Shown one piece after another: positions 25,835 to 35,373 of a stretch of 64,000 bases of DNA. The position numbers and the translations under genes were made by a program. The notes under the pieces were generated by a model, which saw only the letters and a list, made by a program, of their open reading frames with translations, had not been told where the DNA came from and did no database searches. Origin of the DNA: an uncultured Rhodobacter sp. (GTDB lineage Bacteria; Pseudomonadota; Alphaproteobacteria; Rhodobacterales; Rhodobacteraceae); assembly GCA_945952585.1 (NCBI GenBank), contig CAMFII010000007.1, positions 1 to 64,000 on the forward strand, written 5' to 3'. The first letter of the stretch is position 1. Every line of letters begins with the position of its first letter.

Positions 25835-26572
25835 ATGCCCAGGCCCGACACCCTTGGTCGCCTCGACCGTCTCGACCTGCTCGCGAGCCGCCTGAAGGCC
25901 GACGAGCCGATGACGGTTGCGGAGCTTGCCGCCGAATTCTCGGTCAGCCCGCGAACGCTGGCCCGTGACCTGGCGCTGTTGCGCGACCGCGGACTGCCAG
26001 TTGAGACGGATCGCGGGCGAGGGGGCGGCGTGCGGCTGCACCGGCTCTGGGGCGTCGGCCGGCTGACCCTGACCGCGCCCGAGGCGATCAACCTGCTCGT
26101 CAGCCTCGCGATCGCCGAAAAGATGTCGGCTCCCTGGCTTCTGGCCAACCTCGCGCCGATCCGCCGCAAGCTTGCCGCTTCGTTCTCGCCGGCGCTGCGC
26201 GACCAGATCGGCGGCTTGCGTCGGCGTATCCTGATCGGGGCATCGGCGTCGGCGCAGGTGGTCGGCGGCTTCAGGCCGCCGGACCAGGCCGAGGTCGCCG
26301 CCCTGTTCTCGGCCTTTCTGGAACAGCGCATCCTCGCGTTCCGGTACACGGGCGCCGCGGGAGAGGAGAGGTCACGTCAGGTCGAGCCTCAGCTTCTGCT
26401 TCTCAACTATCCGGTCTGGTATCTGGTGGCCTGGGACATCGATCGCGCCGCAGTCCGGACCTTCCGCTGCGACCGCATCCGCGCGGCGCGTGCCATGCCG
26501 GACAGATTTGCACTTCGCCCTCCGGAGACCTTTGCCGAGGCGGTGGCAGGGGTCGAGGCCCTTCATCCCTGA
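25835..26572 (+). CDS. HTH and WYL-domain transcriptional regulator
   Basis: A 245-residue regulator. The N-terminal winged helix (RLDRLDLLASRLKADEPMTVAELAAEFSVSPRTLARDL, given here in outline) is followed by GGGVRL and a WYL domain around residues 150-215 containing YPVWYLVAWDIDRAAVRTF. WYL domains usually sense ligands or nucleic acid. It is divergent from the small barrel gene at 25419, with only about 85 bases between the two likely start codons, so regulation of that neighbour is plausible. TTGACC at about 25783 could be its -35 box. An SDR gene follows on the same strand after 75 bases. Confidence 0.87.
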   Translation: MPRPDTLGRLDRLDLLASRLKADEPMTVAELAAEFSVSPRTLARDLALLRDRGLPVETDRGRGGGVRLHRLWGVGRLTLTAPEAINLLVSLAIAEKMSAPWLLANLAPIRRKLAASFSPALRDQIGGLRRRILIGASASAQVVGGFRPPDQAEVAALFSAFLEQRILAFRYTGAAGEERSRQVEPQLLLLNYPVWYLVAWDIDRAAVRTFRCDRIRAARAMPDRFALRPPETFAEAVAGVEALHP

Positions 26573-26647
26573 AGTCGCATCCGGCGCGGCCTTGCCGCGG
26601 GGGACCCGCTGCGTCATCCTTCCTGTTCCGCCTCACAGGAGCCCGCC

Positions 26648-27319
26648 ATGACCCGACCGTTGCATCCGACCGCCCTTGTCACAGGCGGCAATCGCGGGAT
26701 CGGCAAGGCCGTCGCTGCGGGGCTGAAGGCGAAAGGCTGCCGGGTGACGATCGGCGCCCGGTCGGAAGAGGACGGGCGGCAAGCGGCGGCAGAGCTGGGG
26801 ACGGCTTTCGCGCGGATCGACCTGACCGAGCCGGACAGCTATTTCGACGCGATCGTGCAGGCGGGCGGCTTCGACATCCTCGTGAACAATGCCGGCATCC
26901 TGAACGACATCTCGCTTCTGTCCCCGAGAAGCGATTTCGCCGAGGCGATGGAGGTGATGGTTGCCGCGCCGCTGGACCTGGTCCGGCTGAATGTTCCCCA
27001 TTGGCGCGAAAGCGGCTGGGGCAGGATCGTCAACCTGTCCTCCGGCTGGGGCAGTTTTTCGGCGGGCCTTGGGGGGCCGGGGGCCTATGGCATCGCCAAG
27101 GCGGCGCTCAATGCCGTAACCAAGGCCTTGCCGCGCGACCTGCCGCCCGGCGTTAAGATCAATGCCTGCGATCCCGGATGGGTGCGGACGCGGATGGGCG
27201 GCCCCTCGGCCAGGCTTTCCCCCGAGGAAGCGGCCGATACCGCGCTTTGGCTCGCGCTTCTGCCCGAGGATGGCCCGACCGGCGGCTTCTTCCGCAGGCG
27301 CGAACCGGTCGGCTGGTAG
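26648..27319 (+). CDS. Short-chain dehydrogenase/reductase
   Basis: A 223-residue SDR. The cofactor loop TGGNRGIGKAV is near residue 14, NNAG near residue 80, the catalytic serine is in VNLSSGWGS and the YxxxK pair is in GAYGIAKAAL. DPGWVRTRMGG follows. The C-terminus GGFFRRREPVGW resembles SDRs annotated as carbonyl reductases. AGGAG precedes the ATG at 26648. The substrate is unknown. It converges on the GlxA-type regulator with a seven-base gap. Confidence 0.9.
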   Translation: MTRPLHPTALVTGGNRGIGKAVAAGLKAKGCRVTIGARSEEDGRQAAAELGTAFARIDLTEPDSYFDAIVQAGGFDILVNNAGILNDISLLSPRSDFAEAMEVMVAAPLDLVRLNVPHWRESGWGRIVNLSSGWGSFSAGLGGPGAYGIAKAALNAVTKALPRDLPPGVKINACDPGWVRTRMGGPSARLSPEEAADTALWLALLPEDGPTGGFFRRREPVGW

Positions 27320-27326
27320 GACAGGG

Positions 27327-28361
27327 TCAGGCCTGGGGCACAAGCGCGCGGCGCAGGGCGCCAAAGCGAAGCCGATACTGGCTTGGCGTCAGCCCGACCC
27401 GCCGCCGGAACAGCCGCCCGAAGAAGCTCGCGTCCTCGTAGCCCACTTCCTCGGCGATGGCCTCGACCGGCAGGTCGCTGCGCTCGAGCATCTGCTTGGC
27501 CTCTTCCAGCCGGTGGGCATGGACGTAGTCGAGCGGCGTCATGCCCGTTGCCGTGCGGAACCGGCGCATGAAGGACCGCTCCGGCAGGCCCGATTGTTCG
27601 ATCATCGCGGCGACGGGTGTGGGCTGGCCATAGTTCGCGGCCACCCAGTCCTGGCTTTTCCGGATCGCGGCGTCGTCGCTCTGGCGAAAGTTCACCGGCG
27701 CGGCGAAGGGCATCTGGCCGATGTCGTGCCATTGCAGCAGGTAGACCCGCGCCACCTCGATCGCCTCCTGCAGCCCGACATGCCGGGCGATCAGGTAAAG
27801 CGACAGGTCCTGCCAGCTGGTCCCGCCTCCGGCCATGACGATGCGCTGCGCCTCGCCGGTCAGGACCAGCGTCTGGTTCTGCCGCACCCGCACCCCGGCA
27901 TAGTTGTTGGTCAGGGTGGAGACATAGGCCCAGTGGATCGTCGCATCCCGCCCGTCGAGCAATCCCGCCTCGCCCAGCAGCACCGCCCCGGAACAGGCGC
28001 TGGCCAGCATCCCGCCCCCCCTGTGGACGCGGGCAAGCCAGGCCGCCTCGGGCGCATATTGCCCGGCGACGCTGGCGCCGGGATCGACGAAGAAATCCGG
28101 TATGCAGACGATGTCGGGCATCGGCGCGCTGTCGAAATCGAACTCTGGCTGCACCGGGATGCCGTTCGCCGCAAGGAACTGCTCGCGGCTCCGGGCGACG
28201 ATGAAGGGCCGCATCCGCTGTTCGCCGGCCTCGCCTTTGGTGACGAAGCTGAAGTCGCGGCCCGGCGAGGAAAACAGGTCGAACATGCCGTAAAGCGCCG
28301 AAGCGGTGACTTCGGGCACGGCCACGATGGCCACGAGAAGGCGTCCCTGATCATCCGGCAT
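27327..28361 (-). CDS. GlxA-family AraC-type transcriptional regulator
   Basis: A 344-residue regulator with an N-terminal DJ-1/PfpI-like ligand domain (residues about 8-200, LASACSGAVLLGEAGLLDG at the pseudo-nucleophile elbow) and a C-terminal AraC HTH pair (residues about 235-330; PERSFMRRFRTATGMTPLDYVHAHRLEEA in outline, then EEVGYEDASFFGRLFRRRVGLTPSQYR). It is divergent from the flavin oxidase gene at 28450 with less than 90 bases between, so that gene is its most likely target. An adjacent effector gene was not identified. Confidence 0.92.
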   Translation of the reverse strand: MPDDQGRLLVAIVAVPEVTASALYGMFDLFSSPGRDFSFVTKGEAGEQRMRPFIVARSREQFLAANGIPVQPEFDFDSAPMPDIVCIPDFFVDPGASVAGQYAPEAAWLARVHRGGGMLASACSGAVLLGEAGLLDGRDATIHWAYVSTLTNNYAGVRVRQNQTLVLTGEAQRIVMAGGGTSWQDLSLYLIARHVGLQEAIEVARVYLLQWHDIGQMPFAAPVNFRQSDDAAIRKSQDWVAANYGQPTPVAAMIEQSGLPERSFMRRFRTATGMTPLDYVHAHRLEEAKQMLERSDLPVEAIAEEVGYEDASFFGRLFRRRVGLTPSQYRLRFGALRRALVPQA

Positions 28362-28449
28362 GGCAGAAACGAACGCTTTCCATCAGGATCGGCTTTGGGT
28401 CACGCGACAATCCGACCTAGCCTTTCTACACCAACGAGGGAGGCACGTC

Positions 28450-29874
28450 ATGACAAAGCATGAAGTGAAATCGGGGACACGCGCCCTCGACCCGGCCGCG
28501 GTGGAGGCGTTCCGCGCCGAGATGCGGGGCGAGGTGCTCGACCCTGCGAGCGAGGCCTATGACGAGACGCGCGTGATCTGGAACGGGATGATCGACCGGC
28601 GGCCAGCGCTGATCGCCCGTTGCGTGAATGCAGCCGATGTCTCGGCGAGCGTCCGCTTCGCCCGGGCGCAGGGGCTGACGGTCGCGATGCGCAGCGGCGG
28701 GCACAACGTCGCGGGCTATGCGGTCTGCGATGGCGGGCTGATGATCGACATGTCGCTGATGGATGGCGTCCGCGTCAGCCCCGAGCTCGACCGGGCCTGG
28801 GTTGAAGGCGGCGCGACCTGGGCCGCGGTGGACCGCGCGACGACACCCTTTGGCCGGGCGACGCCGGGCGGGCTGATCTCGGCCACCGGGGTTGCGGGCC
28901 TGACCCTTTCGGGCGGGATCGGCTGGCTGCGCGGCACCCATGGCCTTGCCTGCGACAACCTGGTGGCGGCCGATCTGATCGACGCCGAGGGCCGGCTCAT
29001 CCACGCCAGCGAGACCGAGAACCCCGACCTGCTCTGGGCCTTGCGCGGGGGCGGCGGCAACTTCGGAGTGGTGGTGAACTTCGAATTCCGCCTGCACCCG
29101 ATCGCGCCCGAGGTCTTCTTCTGCGCGCCGATCTATGCCGAGGAGCGCGCCGCCGAGATCCTGCCGCTCTGGCGCGATTTCATGGCGACGGCGCCAGACG
29201 AACTGAGCGGTCTCGCCGAGTTTTCGACCATTCCTGAGGATCCCGGCTATCCCGAGGAAATCTGGGGTCGCCGTGTGGTCGCGCTGGCCCATGTCTATGA
29301 CGGTCCGGCGGATGTGGGCGAAAGGGTGACGGCGCCCCTGCGGGCCTTCGGCTCGATGTTGACCGACTTCAGCGGCGCGATGCCCTATGCGACGCTTCAG
29401 ACGCTTTATGACGGGATTTTCCCGAAGGGGCGCGACCGCTGCTACTGGAAGTCCACCTACCTGAAGCGCCTCGACGGCGAGGCTATTGCGGAGATCGTCG
29501 CCCAGCTTTCGCGCCGACCCTCCGAGATGACCTACGCCTCGGTCTGGAAGTTCGGCGGCGCGGTGCAGCGTGTCGCGGCGGATGCGACCGCCTTTGGCGA
29601 CAGGTCGATGCCGTTCATGTTCAGCCTGGATGCGATCTGGCAGGACCCGGCCGCGGACGAGGCCAATATCGGATGGGTGCGCGGCGCCTGGAGCGCGATG
29701 CAGAAACACTCGACCGGACGGATGTATCTCAACTTTCCCGGCCTCGGCGAAGGCGAAAGCCTGGTCCGGGATGCCTTCGGCGCCGCGACTTACGCCCGGC
29801 TGCAGGCGGTCAAGCGGCGCTACGATCCGAAGAACGTCTTCCGGATGAACCAGAACATCCTGCCATCCGGCTGA
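28450..29874 (+). CDS. FAD-linked oxidase, berberine-bridge-enzyme type
   Basis: A 474-residue flavoprotein. The PCMH FAD-binding domain (residues about 45-215) contains [16 protein letters not shown], whose histidine is the usual covalent flavin site, and [14 protein letters not shown]. The second covalent site, a cysteine in plant BBE enzymes, is not present in the [13 protein letters not shown] stretch. The C-terminus has the BBE segment [20 protein letters not shown]. Such enzymes oxidise sugars, alkaloid-like or phenolic substrates; this one is unassigned. GGGAGGC precedes the ATG at 28450. Next comes murD after 68 bases. Confidence 0.92.
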   Translation: MTKHEVKSGTRALDPAAVEAFRAEMRGEVLDPASEAYDETRVIWNGMIDRRPALIARCVNAADVSASVRFARAQGLTVAMRSGGHNVAGYAVCDGGLMIDMSLMDGVRVSPELDRAWVEGGATWAAVDRATTPFGRATPGGLISATGVAGLTLSGGIGWLRGTHGLACDNLVAADLIDAEGRLIHASETENPDLLWALRGGGGNFGVVVNFEFRLHPIAPEVFFCAPIYAEERAAEILPLWRDFMATAPDELSGLAEFSTIPEDPGYPEEIWGRRVVALAHVYDGPADVGERVTAPLRAFGSMLTDFSGAMPYATLQTLYDGIFPKGRDRCYWKSTYLKRLDGEAIAEIVAQLSRRPSEMTYASVWKFGGAVQRVAADATAFGDRSMPFMFSLDAIWQDPAADEANIGWVRGAWSAMQKHSTGRMYLNFPGLGEGESLVRDAFGAATYARLQAVKRRYDPKNVFRMNQNILPSG

Positions 29875-29942
29875 TACCGGCCGCCCTTGCGGCCCGCCGC
29901 CGCCCTCCCCATTCTGCGCCGGAACGGCAAGGAGGGCGGCAG

Positions 29943-31343
29943 ATGATTCCGGTCAAGGGCTATGAGGGGCGCAAGGTCGGCGTGCTGGGGCTGGGCCGGT
30001 CCGGTCTTGCCACCGCGCGCGCCCTCATTGCCGGCGGTGCCGAGCCGGTCGTCTGGGACGATAGCCCCGAGGCCCGCGCCAAGGCCGAGGCCGAAGGTTT
30101 CACCCCGATCGACCTGACCCGGGGCGGGGTGATGGACGGGCTGGCGGCGCTGGTCGTCTCGCCCGGGATCCCTCATCTCTACCCGCAGCCCAACAAGGTG
30201 ATCGCGCTGGCGCTGGAGCGGGGCATCCCGGTCGACAACGACATCGGCCTCTTCTTCCGCTCGTTCGCGACCAAGGCCTGGGACAATTTCGACCAGGCGC
30301 CACGCGTGGTCTGCGTCACGGGGTCGAACGGCAAGTCGACCACGACGGCGCTGATCCACCACATCCTTCAGGTCGCGGGTCGGCCCACGCAGATGGCCGG
30401 CAATATCGGGCGCGGTGTTCTGGACATCGACCCGGCGCAGGACAGCGAGGTGGTGGTGCTGGAACTGTCGAGCTACCAGACCGACCTCGCCCGCGCGCTG
30501 ACGCCGGATATCGCGGTCTTCACCAACCTCTCGCCGGACCACCTCGACCGGCACAACGGCATGGGCGGCTACTTCGCCGCCAAGCGCAGGCTCTTTGCCG
30601 AGGGCGGGCCGGACCGCGCGGTGATTGGCGTGGACGAACTGGAGGGCCGGTTCCTCGCCAACCAGATGTCCGAAGGCCCCGAGGACGACCGCGTGATCCG
30701 GATATCGTCTGGCCAGAAACTGGACGATCACGGCTGGACGGTCTTTGCCCGCAAGGGCTTCCTGGCCGAATGGCGCAAGGGCCGGCAGGTCGCCTCGATC
30801 GACCTGCGCGAGGTTCAGGGCCTTCCGGGCGCCCACAATCACCAGAATGCCTGCGCGGCTTATGCGGCGGCGCGGGCACTCGGCGTGGCGCCGAAGCTGA
30901 TCGAGCAGGCCTTCCACTCCTTCGCGGGCCTCCCGCATCGCAGCCAGCTTGTGGGCGAGCGGGGCGGCGTCCGCTTCATCAACGATAGCAAGGCCACCAA
31001 TGTGGACAGCGCCGCCAAGGCCCTGCAGGCCTTCCCGAAAATCCGCTGGATCGCCGGTGGCCTCGGCAAGGACGGTGGCATCGCCGCGCTTGAGCCGTAT
31101 CTGAACTCCGTCGTCAAGGCCTACCTGATTGGCCATTCGGCGCGCGACTTCGCGCTCCAGATCGGCGACACCCCGCACGAAATTTGCGAGACGATGGAGC
31201 GCGCCGTGGCCCGCGCCGCCGAAGAGGCGCAATCGGGCGAGGTGGTGCTCCTCGCCCCGGCCGCGGCGAGTTTCGACCAGTATCCGAACTTCGAAAAGCG
31301 CGGCGAGGATTTCATGGCGCGGGTAAAGGCACTGCTGGGGTAG
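29943..31343 (+). CDS. murD: UDP-MurNAc-L-alanine:D-glutamate ligase MurD
   Basis: A 466-residue cytoplasmic Mur ligase adding D-Glu. The N-terminal Rossmann domain starts [20 protein letters not shown], the P-loop is [15 protein letters not shown] near residue 125, LELSSYQTD and [10 protein letters not shown] mark the central domain and FINDSKATN with GGLGKDGG the C-terminal domain. GGAGGGCGGC precedes the ATG. It is separated from mraY by about 6.5 kb of accessory genes and from ftsW by 4.2 kb. Confidence 0.97.
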   Translation: MIPVKGYEGRKVGVLGLGRSGLATARALIAGGAEPVVWDDSPEARAKAEAEGFTPIDLTRGGVMDGLAALVVSPGIPHLYPQPNKVIALALERGIPVDNDIGLFFRSFATKAWDNFDQAPRVVCVTGSNGKSTTTALIHHILQVAGRPTQMAGNIGRGVLDIDPAQDSEVVVLELSSYQTDLARALTPDIAVFTNLSPDHLDRHNGMGGYFAAKRRLFAEGGPDRAVIGVDELEGRFLANQMSEGPEDDRVIRISSGQKLDDHGWTVFARKGFLAEWRKGRQVASIDLREVQGLPGAHNHQNACAAYAAARALGVAPKLIEQAFHSFAGLPHRSQLVGERGGVRFINDSKATNVDSAAKALQAFPKIRWIAGGLGKDGGIAALEPYLNSVVKAYLIGHSARDFALQIGDTPHEICETMERAVARAAEEAQSGEVVLLAPAAASFDQYPNFEKRGEDFMARVKALLG

Positions 31344-31392
31344 GCATGCCGCGGACTGCACCCGACCAGCCACAGTGACGTGCCGCCGCTCG

Positions 31393-31623
31393 GGCACAGA
31401 GATCGGCCCCGACCAGCGCGTCACCCCGCTTGAAGGGCTGAAGGCCATGACCATCTGGCCGGCGGATCAGTACCGCGAGCAGGACGGCAAGGGATCGCTT
31501 GAACCTGGCAAGCTCGCGGACCTCGTCATTCTCAGCGGCAACCCGCTGACCGTCGATCCGGCGAAGATCAGGGAGATCACCGTGGTCGAGACGATCAAGG
31601 ACGGCAGGACGATCTCCACGGCC
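31393..31623 (+). pseudogene. C-terminal remnant of a YtcJ-like amidohydrolase
   Basis: The frame reads IGPDQRVTPLEGLKAMTIWP, then a segment ending SLEPGKLADLVILSGNPLTV, then DPAKIREITVVETIKDGRTI. This is the last part of the amidohydrolase-3 family and lines up with residues about 520-600 of the intact gene at 45245. Nothing of the metal-binding N-terminal 80 percent is present; murD ends 49 bases before. It is interpreted as debris of a deleted gene. An open frame continues for 55 codons past the homology into the next gene's start region. Confidence 0.75.
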
Positions 31624-31705
31624 ACCCGATCCCCGCAGTATTGTTGGACCGTTCCTTGTGATATGCTCGCCGGTATCGCAGAAAATCTCATTGAAGGAGG
31701 GCCCG

Positions 31706-32287
31706 ATGACGTCGCTTTCCTGCTTGCGAAAGGGGACCGGTTTCTGCGTTCCCCTTTTCGCGCTGACCGTTCTTGGTGGTTGCAGTGACGAGTTCCTGAC
31801 GTCAAGCTACAAGGTCGCCCCGAAAAGCCCCGCCTTTGCATCCGAGGTGCGCCGGGGCGATCGACAGATTTCGGACATCTTCACCGGCACACCCTGCCTG
31901 CTGACCGTCGACAACGACACGACGCCGCTTCAGTCGACGAAGAACGGAACGCTCGGGCAGGCCGGGTTCAACATCTCTGTGAACTCCACGAATCCGGCCA
32001 ACATGGCCACCAATGATCCGTCATGTCCGACGATCACGGAGCTTTCGATTGGCGTCGGCGGCGCGAATGACGTGCTGGCAGTTGGCAGCAGCACCGACCA
32101 GACGGCGCTGGCTGTCACGGTTGACGGCACGACCTACTCGACGGATTCGCCCGGCGGCTACTTCAAGTCCACGATCACCGGCCGGAACACGTCGAAGGAC
32201 ACCGTGAGCGCGAGCTTCGAGGCGGTCGCGACGGCGCCCGCCAATCCGTCGATGGTCGTGACGCAGGGCTCGTTCAACATTCGCTGA
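31706..32287 (+). CDS. Putative lipoprotein, paralogue A
   Basis: A 193-residue secreted protein. The signal peptide ends in a lipobox (LFALTVLGGC), so the mature protein should start at a lipid-modified cysteine near residue 25. The rest has two cysteines (TPCLLTV and DPSCPTIT) that may form a disulfide, and a closing SPGGYFKSTITGRN beta-rich segment. No known family was recognised. A tandem paralogue lies at 32513 with the same layout and the same GAAGGAGGG ribosome site. Function unknown; cell-envelope location inferred. Confidence 0.75.
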   Translation: MTSLSCLRKGTGFCVPLFALTVLGGCSDEFLTSSYKVAPKSPAFASEVRRGDRQISDIFTGTPCLLTVDNDTTPLQSTKNGTLGQAGFNISVNSTNPANMATNDPSCPTITELSIGVGGANDVLAVGSSTDQTALAVTVDGTTYSTDSPGGYFKSTITGRNTSKDTVSASFEAVATAPANPSMVVTQGSFNIR

Positions 32288-32512
32288 CGCGGATCCGGGA
32301 CCGTCGAAAGGCGAAATCTTGCCTGCAGGCGATTGCGGGAAGCTGCCGCTTTGTCTGGAGAAATCAACGTTCCGCAATCCTGGCGTCGCGATCGCGGTGC
32401 CCGGCTTGCGTTTTTCCGCTGGCGCCTGAACCCGCTGCCATTCCGCGGGTTGGGCTTAAGCAGGACAGGCGATAGGATCAGTCCATGCAGAGATAGCGTC
32501 GAAGGAGGGACC

Positions 32513-33085
32513 ATGACCCCGCTTCCGTTCCTGCGCAGGGGCACGCTGCCCTGTGCCTCGTTGGTCGCCTTTGGCGGTCTTGCCGGCTGCAGTGAAGACG
32601 TCCTGAGGGCGGATTATCAACTCGCCCAAGACAACCCTGCCTTTGTTGCCGCTGTTCGGCGGGGCGAACGGCAAGTGTCGGACATTTTCGCCGGCCCGCC
32701 CTGCGTGCTGAACGTCGACAGCCAGGCCACGCCGCTCCAATCCCGCGGCAGCGGGACCACAGGCCCGGTGGCCTTTACCGTTGTCAGCGTGAACCCCGTC
32801 AACGATGCCATGAACACGCCGAGTTGCCCGACGATCACCAACCTCGTCATCACGGTCGGGGAAGGCGGCGGGGGGCGGGCCGATACGCCTCTGCCGGCAA
32901 CAAGGCTGGTCGTCACCGCCGACGGGACGACCTATGCGACCGATGCGCCCGGTGGATACTTCTCGGCAACGATCACCGGCCGGAACCGGAATACGGGGGC
33001 GGTCAGCGCAAGGTTCGCCGCGGTGGCTACGGCCCCGGCAACGCCATCGATGATCGTGGCGCAAGGATCGTTTGACATCCATTGA
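32513..33085 (+). CDS. Putative lipoprotein, paralogue B
   Basis: A 190-residue companion of the 31706 gene. Lipobox FGGLAGC gives a lipidated cysteine near residue 24. Shared landmarks are RRGERQVSDIF, PPCVLNVDSQATPLQS, SCPTIT, APGGYFSATITGRN and ATPSMIVAQGSFDIH. The middle differs by a glycine-rich insert (GEGGGGRADT). The two genes are about 225 bases apart and have diverged considerably, so the duplication is not recent. Both probably localise to the inner or outer membrane facing the periplasm. Confidence 0.75.
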   Translation: MTPLPFLRRGTLPCASLVAFGGLAGCSEDVLRADYQLAQDNPAFVAAVRRGERQVSDIFAGPPCVLNVDSQATPLQSRGSGTTGPVAFTVVSVNPVNDAMNTPSCPTITNLVITVGEGGGGRADTPLPATRLVVTADGTTYATDAPGGYFSATITGRNRNTGAVSARFAAVATAPATPSMIVAQGSFDIH

Positions 33086-33112
33086 CTTCGCGCCCGGCGG
33101 CGAGGCCCGCTG

Positions 33113-34324
33113 TCAGGCCGCCTGGGTGGCGCCAGGTGCCTCGGCCGGGAATGGCCGGAAAGTCGTCGAGATGGCGAAGGCCATCAGGCCGAAGACGAAG
33201 CTGGTGATGTAAAGCGCGCCATAGCCGCCTGTCGTGTCGAAGATCCAGCCTCCCAGCAGCGGCCCGCTTGCCATGCCAAGCGATCCGGCCATGCCGGTTC
33301 CGCCCATGATCGTTCCCATCATCCTCATCGGGAAATTCTCGCGGATCAACACGGCATAGAGCGGCATGATCCCGGCATAGATGAAGCCGAAAATGGTGGC
33401 GACCGTGTAGAACTGGATCAGTTCATGCGCGAAGAAATACCCGAGCGCTCCGAAGGCCTGCGCAAGCAGCCCCGCAACGAGAACCCGCTTGGCGCCGAAA
33501 CGGTCGCCCATCACCCCGAACCCGATCCGGCCGAACATGCCGGCGATCCCCTCGACCGAGTAGATCGAGACCGCAACGATCGCAGACAGGCCGCAGAGTT
33601 CAGCATAGCTGACGGTATGAAAGATGGGTCCGGAATGGGTCGCGCAGCAGAAGAAGTTGGTAGCGACAAGAACGATGAAGGGCAGTGAGGTCACAGCCTG
33701 GCGGACGGTCATGCCGCCTGCCGGGCCGTCCTGCATCTCTGCCCCGCTTTCCTGCTGCCGGGGCGGGTGGCGCAAGAGCATCGCCGTCGGCACGTTCACC
33801 GCCGCCACGATCAGCGCGAGGATCGACAGCACCGTGCGCCAGTCATGCGTCTCGACCAGCTTTGCGACGAGGGGTGACATGGTGACGGGCGCAAGCCCCA
33901 TGCCTGCCGAGACAAGCGAAACGGCAAGGCTGCGCTGGGTGGTGAACCACCCGGTCACGGTCGCCATCATCGGGGCGAAGAAGGCCGCGACGGCACCGCC
34001 CACCAGCCCACCAAAGCAAAGCTGAAAGGCCAGTAGACTGGGGGCTCGGCTGGCAAGGAAGAGGCTGGCGGAGAACAGGACGGCGCCGGTCATCACGACC
34101 GGACGCGCGCCGAAGCGGTCGGACAAGGCCCCCCAGCCCATCGAGGTCAGCGCCATGGCCAGAAAGCCGATGGTCATTGCCGAGGAGATACCGGTGCGGG
34201 ACCATCCCGTTTCCTCCGCCATCGGCGTCAACAGCACAGGCAGCGAAAACAACGCCCCCATCGCGACACAGCCCATGAGGCCGCCAGCGGCAACGATGAT
34301 CCAGCGATAGGATGACTCTGCCAT
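33113..34324 (-). CDS. MFS transporter, 12-TM (OFA/monocarboxylate-like)
   Basis: A 403-residue inner-membrane carrier. It opens with RWIIVAAGGLMGCVAMGALFS, the helix 2-3 loop reads WGALSDRFGARPV and the mirrored loop is FGVMGDRFGAKRV. Overall pattern resembles oxalate:formate antiporter-like and monocarboxylate porters. It is divergent from a MarR gene at 34398, with a perfect ATTGATATCAAT palindrome between, so it is probably under MarR repression. The substrate is unknown. Confidence 0.88.
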   Translation of the reverse strand: MAESSYRWIIVAAGGLMGCVAMGALFSLPVLLTPMAEETGWSRTGISSAMTIGFLAMALTSMGWGALSDRFGARPVVMTGAVLFSASLFLASRAPSLLAFQLCFGGLVGGAVAAFFAPMMATVTGWFTTQRSLAVSLVSAGMGLAPVTMSPLVAKLVETHDWRTVLSILALIVAAVNVPTAMLLRHPPRQQESGAEMQDGPAGGMTVRQAVTSLPFIVLVATNFFCCATHSGPIFHTVSYAELCGLSAIVAVSIYSVEGIAGMFGRIGFGVMGDRFGAKRVLVAGLLAQAFGALGYFFAHELIQFYTVATIFGFIYAGIMPLYAVLIRENFPMRMMGTIMGGTGMAGSLGMASGPLLGGWIFDTTGGYGALYITSFVFGLMAFAISTTFRPFPAEAPGATQAA

Positions 34325-34380
34325 GACCGCCTCCCCGCGACCGCGACTCTCGGTGTCCCGAGTTGCGTTCCAAGAGTTAG

Positions 34381-34392
34381 ATTGATATCAAT
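34381..34392. promoter_or_regulatory. Candidate MarR operator
   Basis: ATTGATATCAAT is a perfect 12-bp palindrome ending five bases before the marR start codon and about 57 bases before the divergent MFS start. The position would let a bound dimer block marR translation initiation or its promoter. The assignment is inference from symmetry and location. Confidence 0.5.
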
Positions 34393-34397
34393 ATAAA

Positions 34398-34841
34398 ATG
34401 GACAAGACAAGTATTCCCATATCGACAATTCATGAAATCCGCGACGAATGCCTGTGCCTTGCGTCACAGCGCGCGGCGCGGGTTCTGGCCCGCCGGTTCG
34501 ATCGCCTGTTTGCGCCGCTCGGGATCACCAACGGTCAGTTTTCCCTGATGGTCGCGTTGAGCGGGGACTGGCAGCCGAAGCTTGGCGAACTCGCTGACTT
34601 TCTCGCGATGGATTCGACGACGCTTACCGCAGCTGTGAAAACGCTGGAACGCAGGGGGCTGCTGCAACTTTCCTTGGACAAGGCCGACGCCCGCGTCAGG
34701 AGGCCAAGACTGACCGCTGCGGGACGCGAGGTGGTCGCCCAGGCCGTTCCGCTTTGGCGTGACGAACACCGATTGGTGCAGGAGGCGCTTCCCGGGCAGG
34801 ATGCCGTAGCTCTGGCCAAGGTGCTGGCGCAGCTGCGCTAG
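34398..34841 (+). CDS. MarR-family transcriptional regulator
   Basis: A 147-residue winged-helix regulator. The first helix contains two cysteines (DECLCLASQRAARV), which could sense oxidants. The HTH is KLGELADFLAMDSTTLTAAVKTLERRG in outline and the wing is KADARVRRPRLTAAGR. The sequence ITNGQFSLMVAL is typical of the MarR dimer-to-HTH connector. It is divergent from the MFS gene at 33113. No ribosome site is visible before the ATG, and the upstream palindrome is almost adjacent, so translation may be weak or leaderless. Confidence 0.9.
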   Translation: MDKTSIPISTIHEIRDECLCLASQRAARVLARRFDRLFAPLGITNGQFSLMVALSGDWQPKLGELADFLAMDSTTLTAAVKTLERRGLLQLSLDKADARVRRPRLTAAGREVVAQAVPLWRDEHRLVQEALPGQDAVALAKVLAQLR

Positions 34842-34917
34842 GGGCCACGATCAACCGCTTGCGGATGCCACAGGCCGCGCGATGATTGCTGCAGAGGGCA
34901 GGAGAGGGGGCGAACCG

Positions 34918-35373
34918 ATGGAAGGGCAATGTACCTGTGGCCGCATCCGGTACCGGATGACCGACAGTCCGATGTTCGTCCACGCCTGCCACTGCAGCTG
35001 GTGCCAGCGGGAAACCGGATCGGCCTTCGCCCTGAATGCCCTGATCGAGATGTCCAGGCTACAGGTCGAGGGCGAGGTTCAGTACGTGATGACTCCCTCT
35101 GCCTCCAGCAAGGGACAGGAGATCGCCCGCTGCCCGGAGTGTCATGTCGCCCTCTGGTCCCACTATGCCGGCCTGCGCCGCAAGCTTGCCTTTGTCCGGG
35201 TCGGAACGCTGGAGAATCCGGGCGCTTGCCCGCCGGATGTCCACATCTTCACCTCGACCAAACTCCCTTGGATCGTGCTGCCCGAGGGGGCGCTGGCCTT
35301 CGAGGAGTATTACAGCACAAGCCAGCTCTGGCCGGCCGCCAGCCTCGCGCGGCGCGAGGTGCTGAAGGCTTAG
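34918..35373 (+). CDS. GFA/CENP-V-family zinc protein
   Basis: A 151-residue protein with the glutathione-dependent formaldehyde-activating (GFA) zinc fold. Zinc ligands are visible in order: CTC near residue 5, CHCSWCQRETG near residue 26 and CPECH near residue 78. The family also contains CENP-V-like proteins without formaldehyde activity, so the reaction is not assigned. The ATG at 34918 was chosen at the start of the homology; an earlier ATG at 34882 lacks support. A second GFA gene lies at 54949. Confidence 0.85.
   Translation: MEGQCTCGRIRYRMTDSPMFVHACHCSWCQRETGSAFALNALIEMSRLQVEGEVQYVMTPSASSKGQEIARCPECHVALWSHYAGLRRKLAFVRVGTLENPGACPPDVHIFTSTKLPWIVLPEGALAFEEYYSTSQLWPAASLARREVLKA

Noticed and set aside
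31624-31788. Continuation of the amidohydrolase remnant as a functional 137-residue protein
   Set aside because: The last 55 codons show no homology and overlap the ribosome site and signal peptide of the lipoprotein at 31706.
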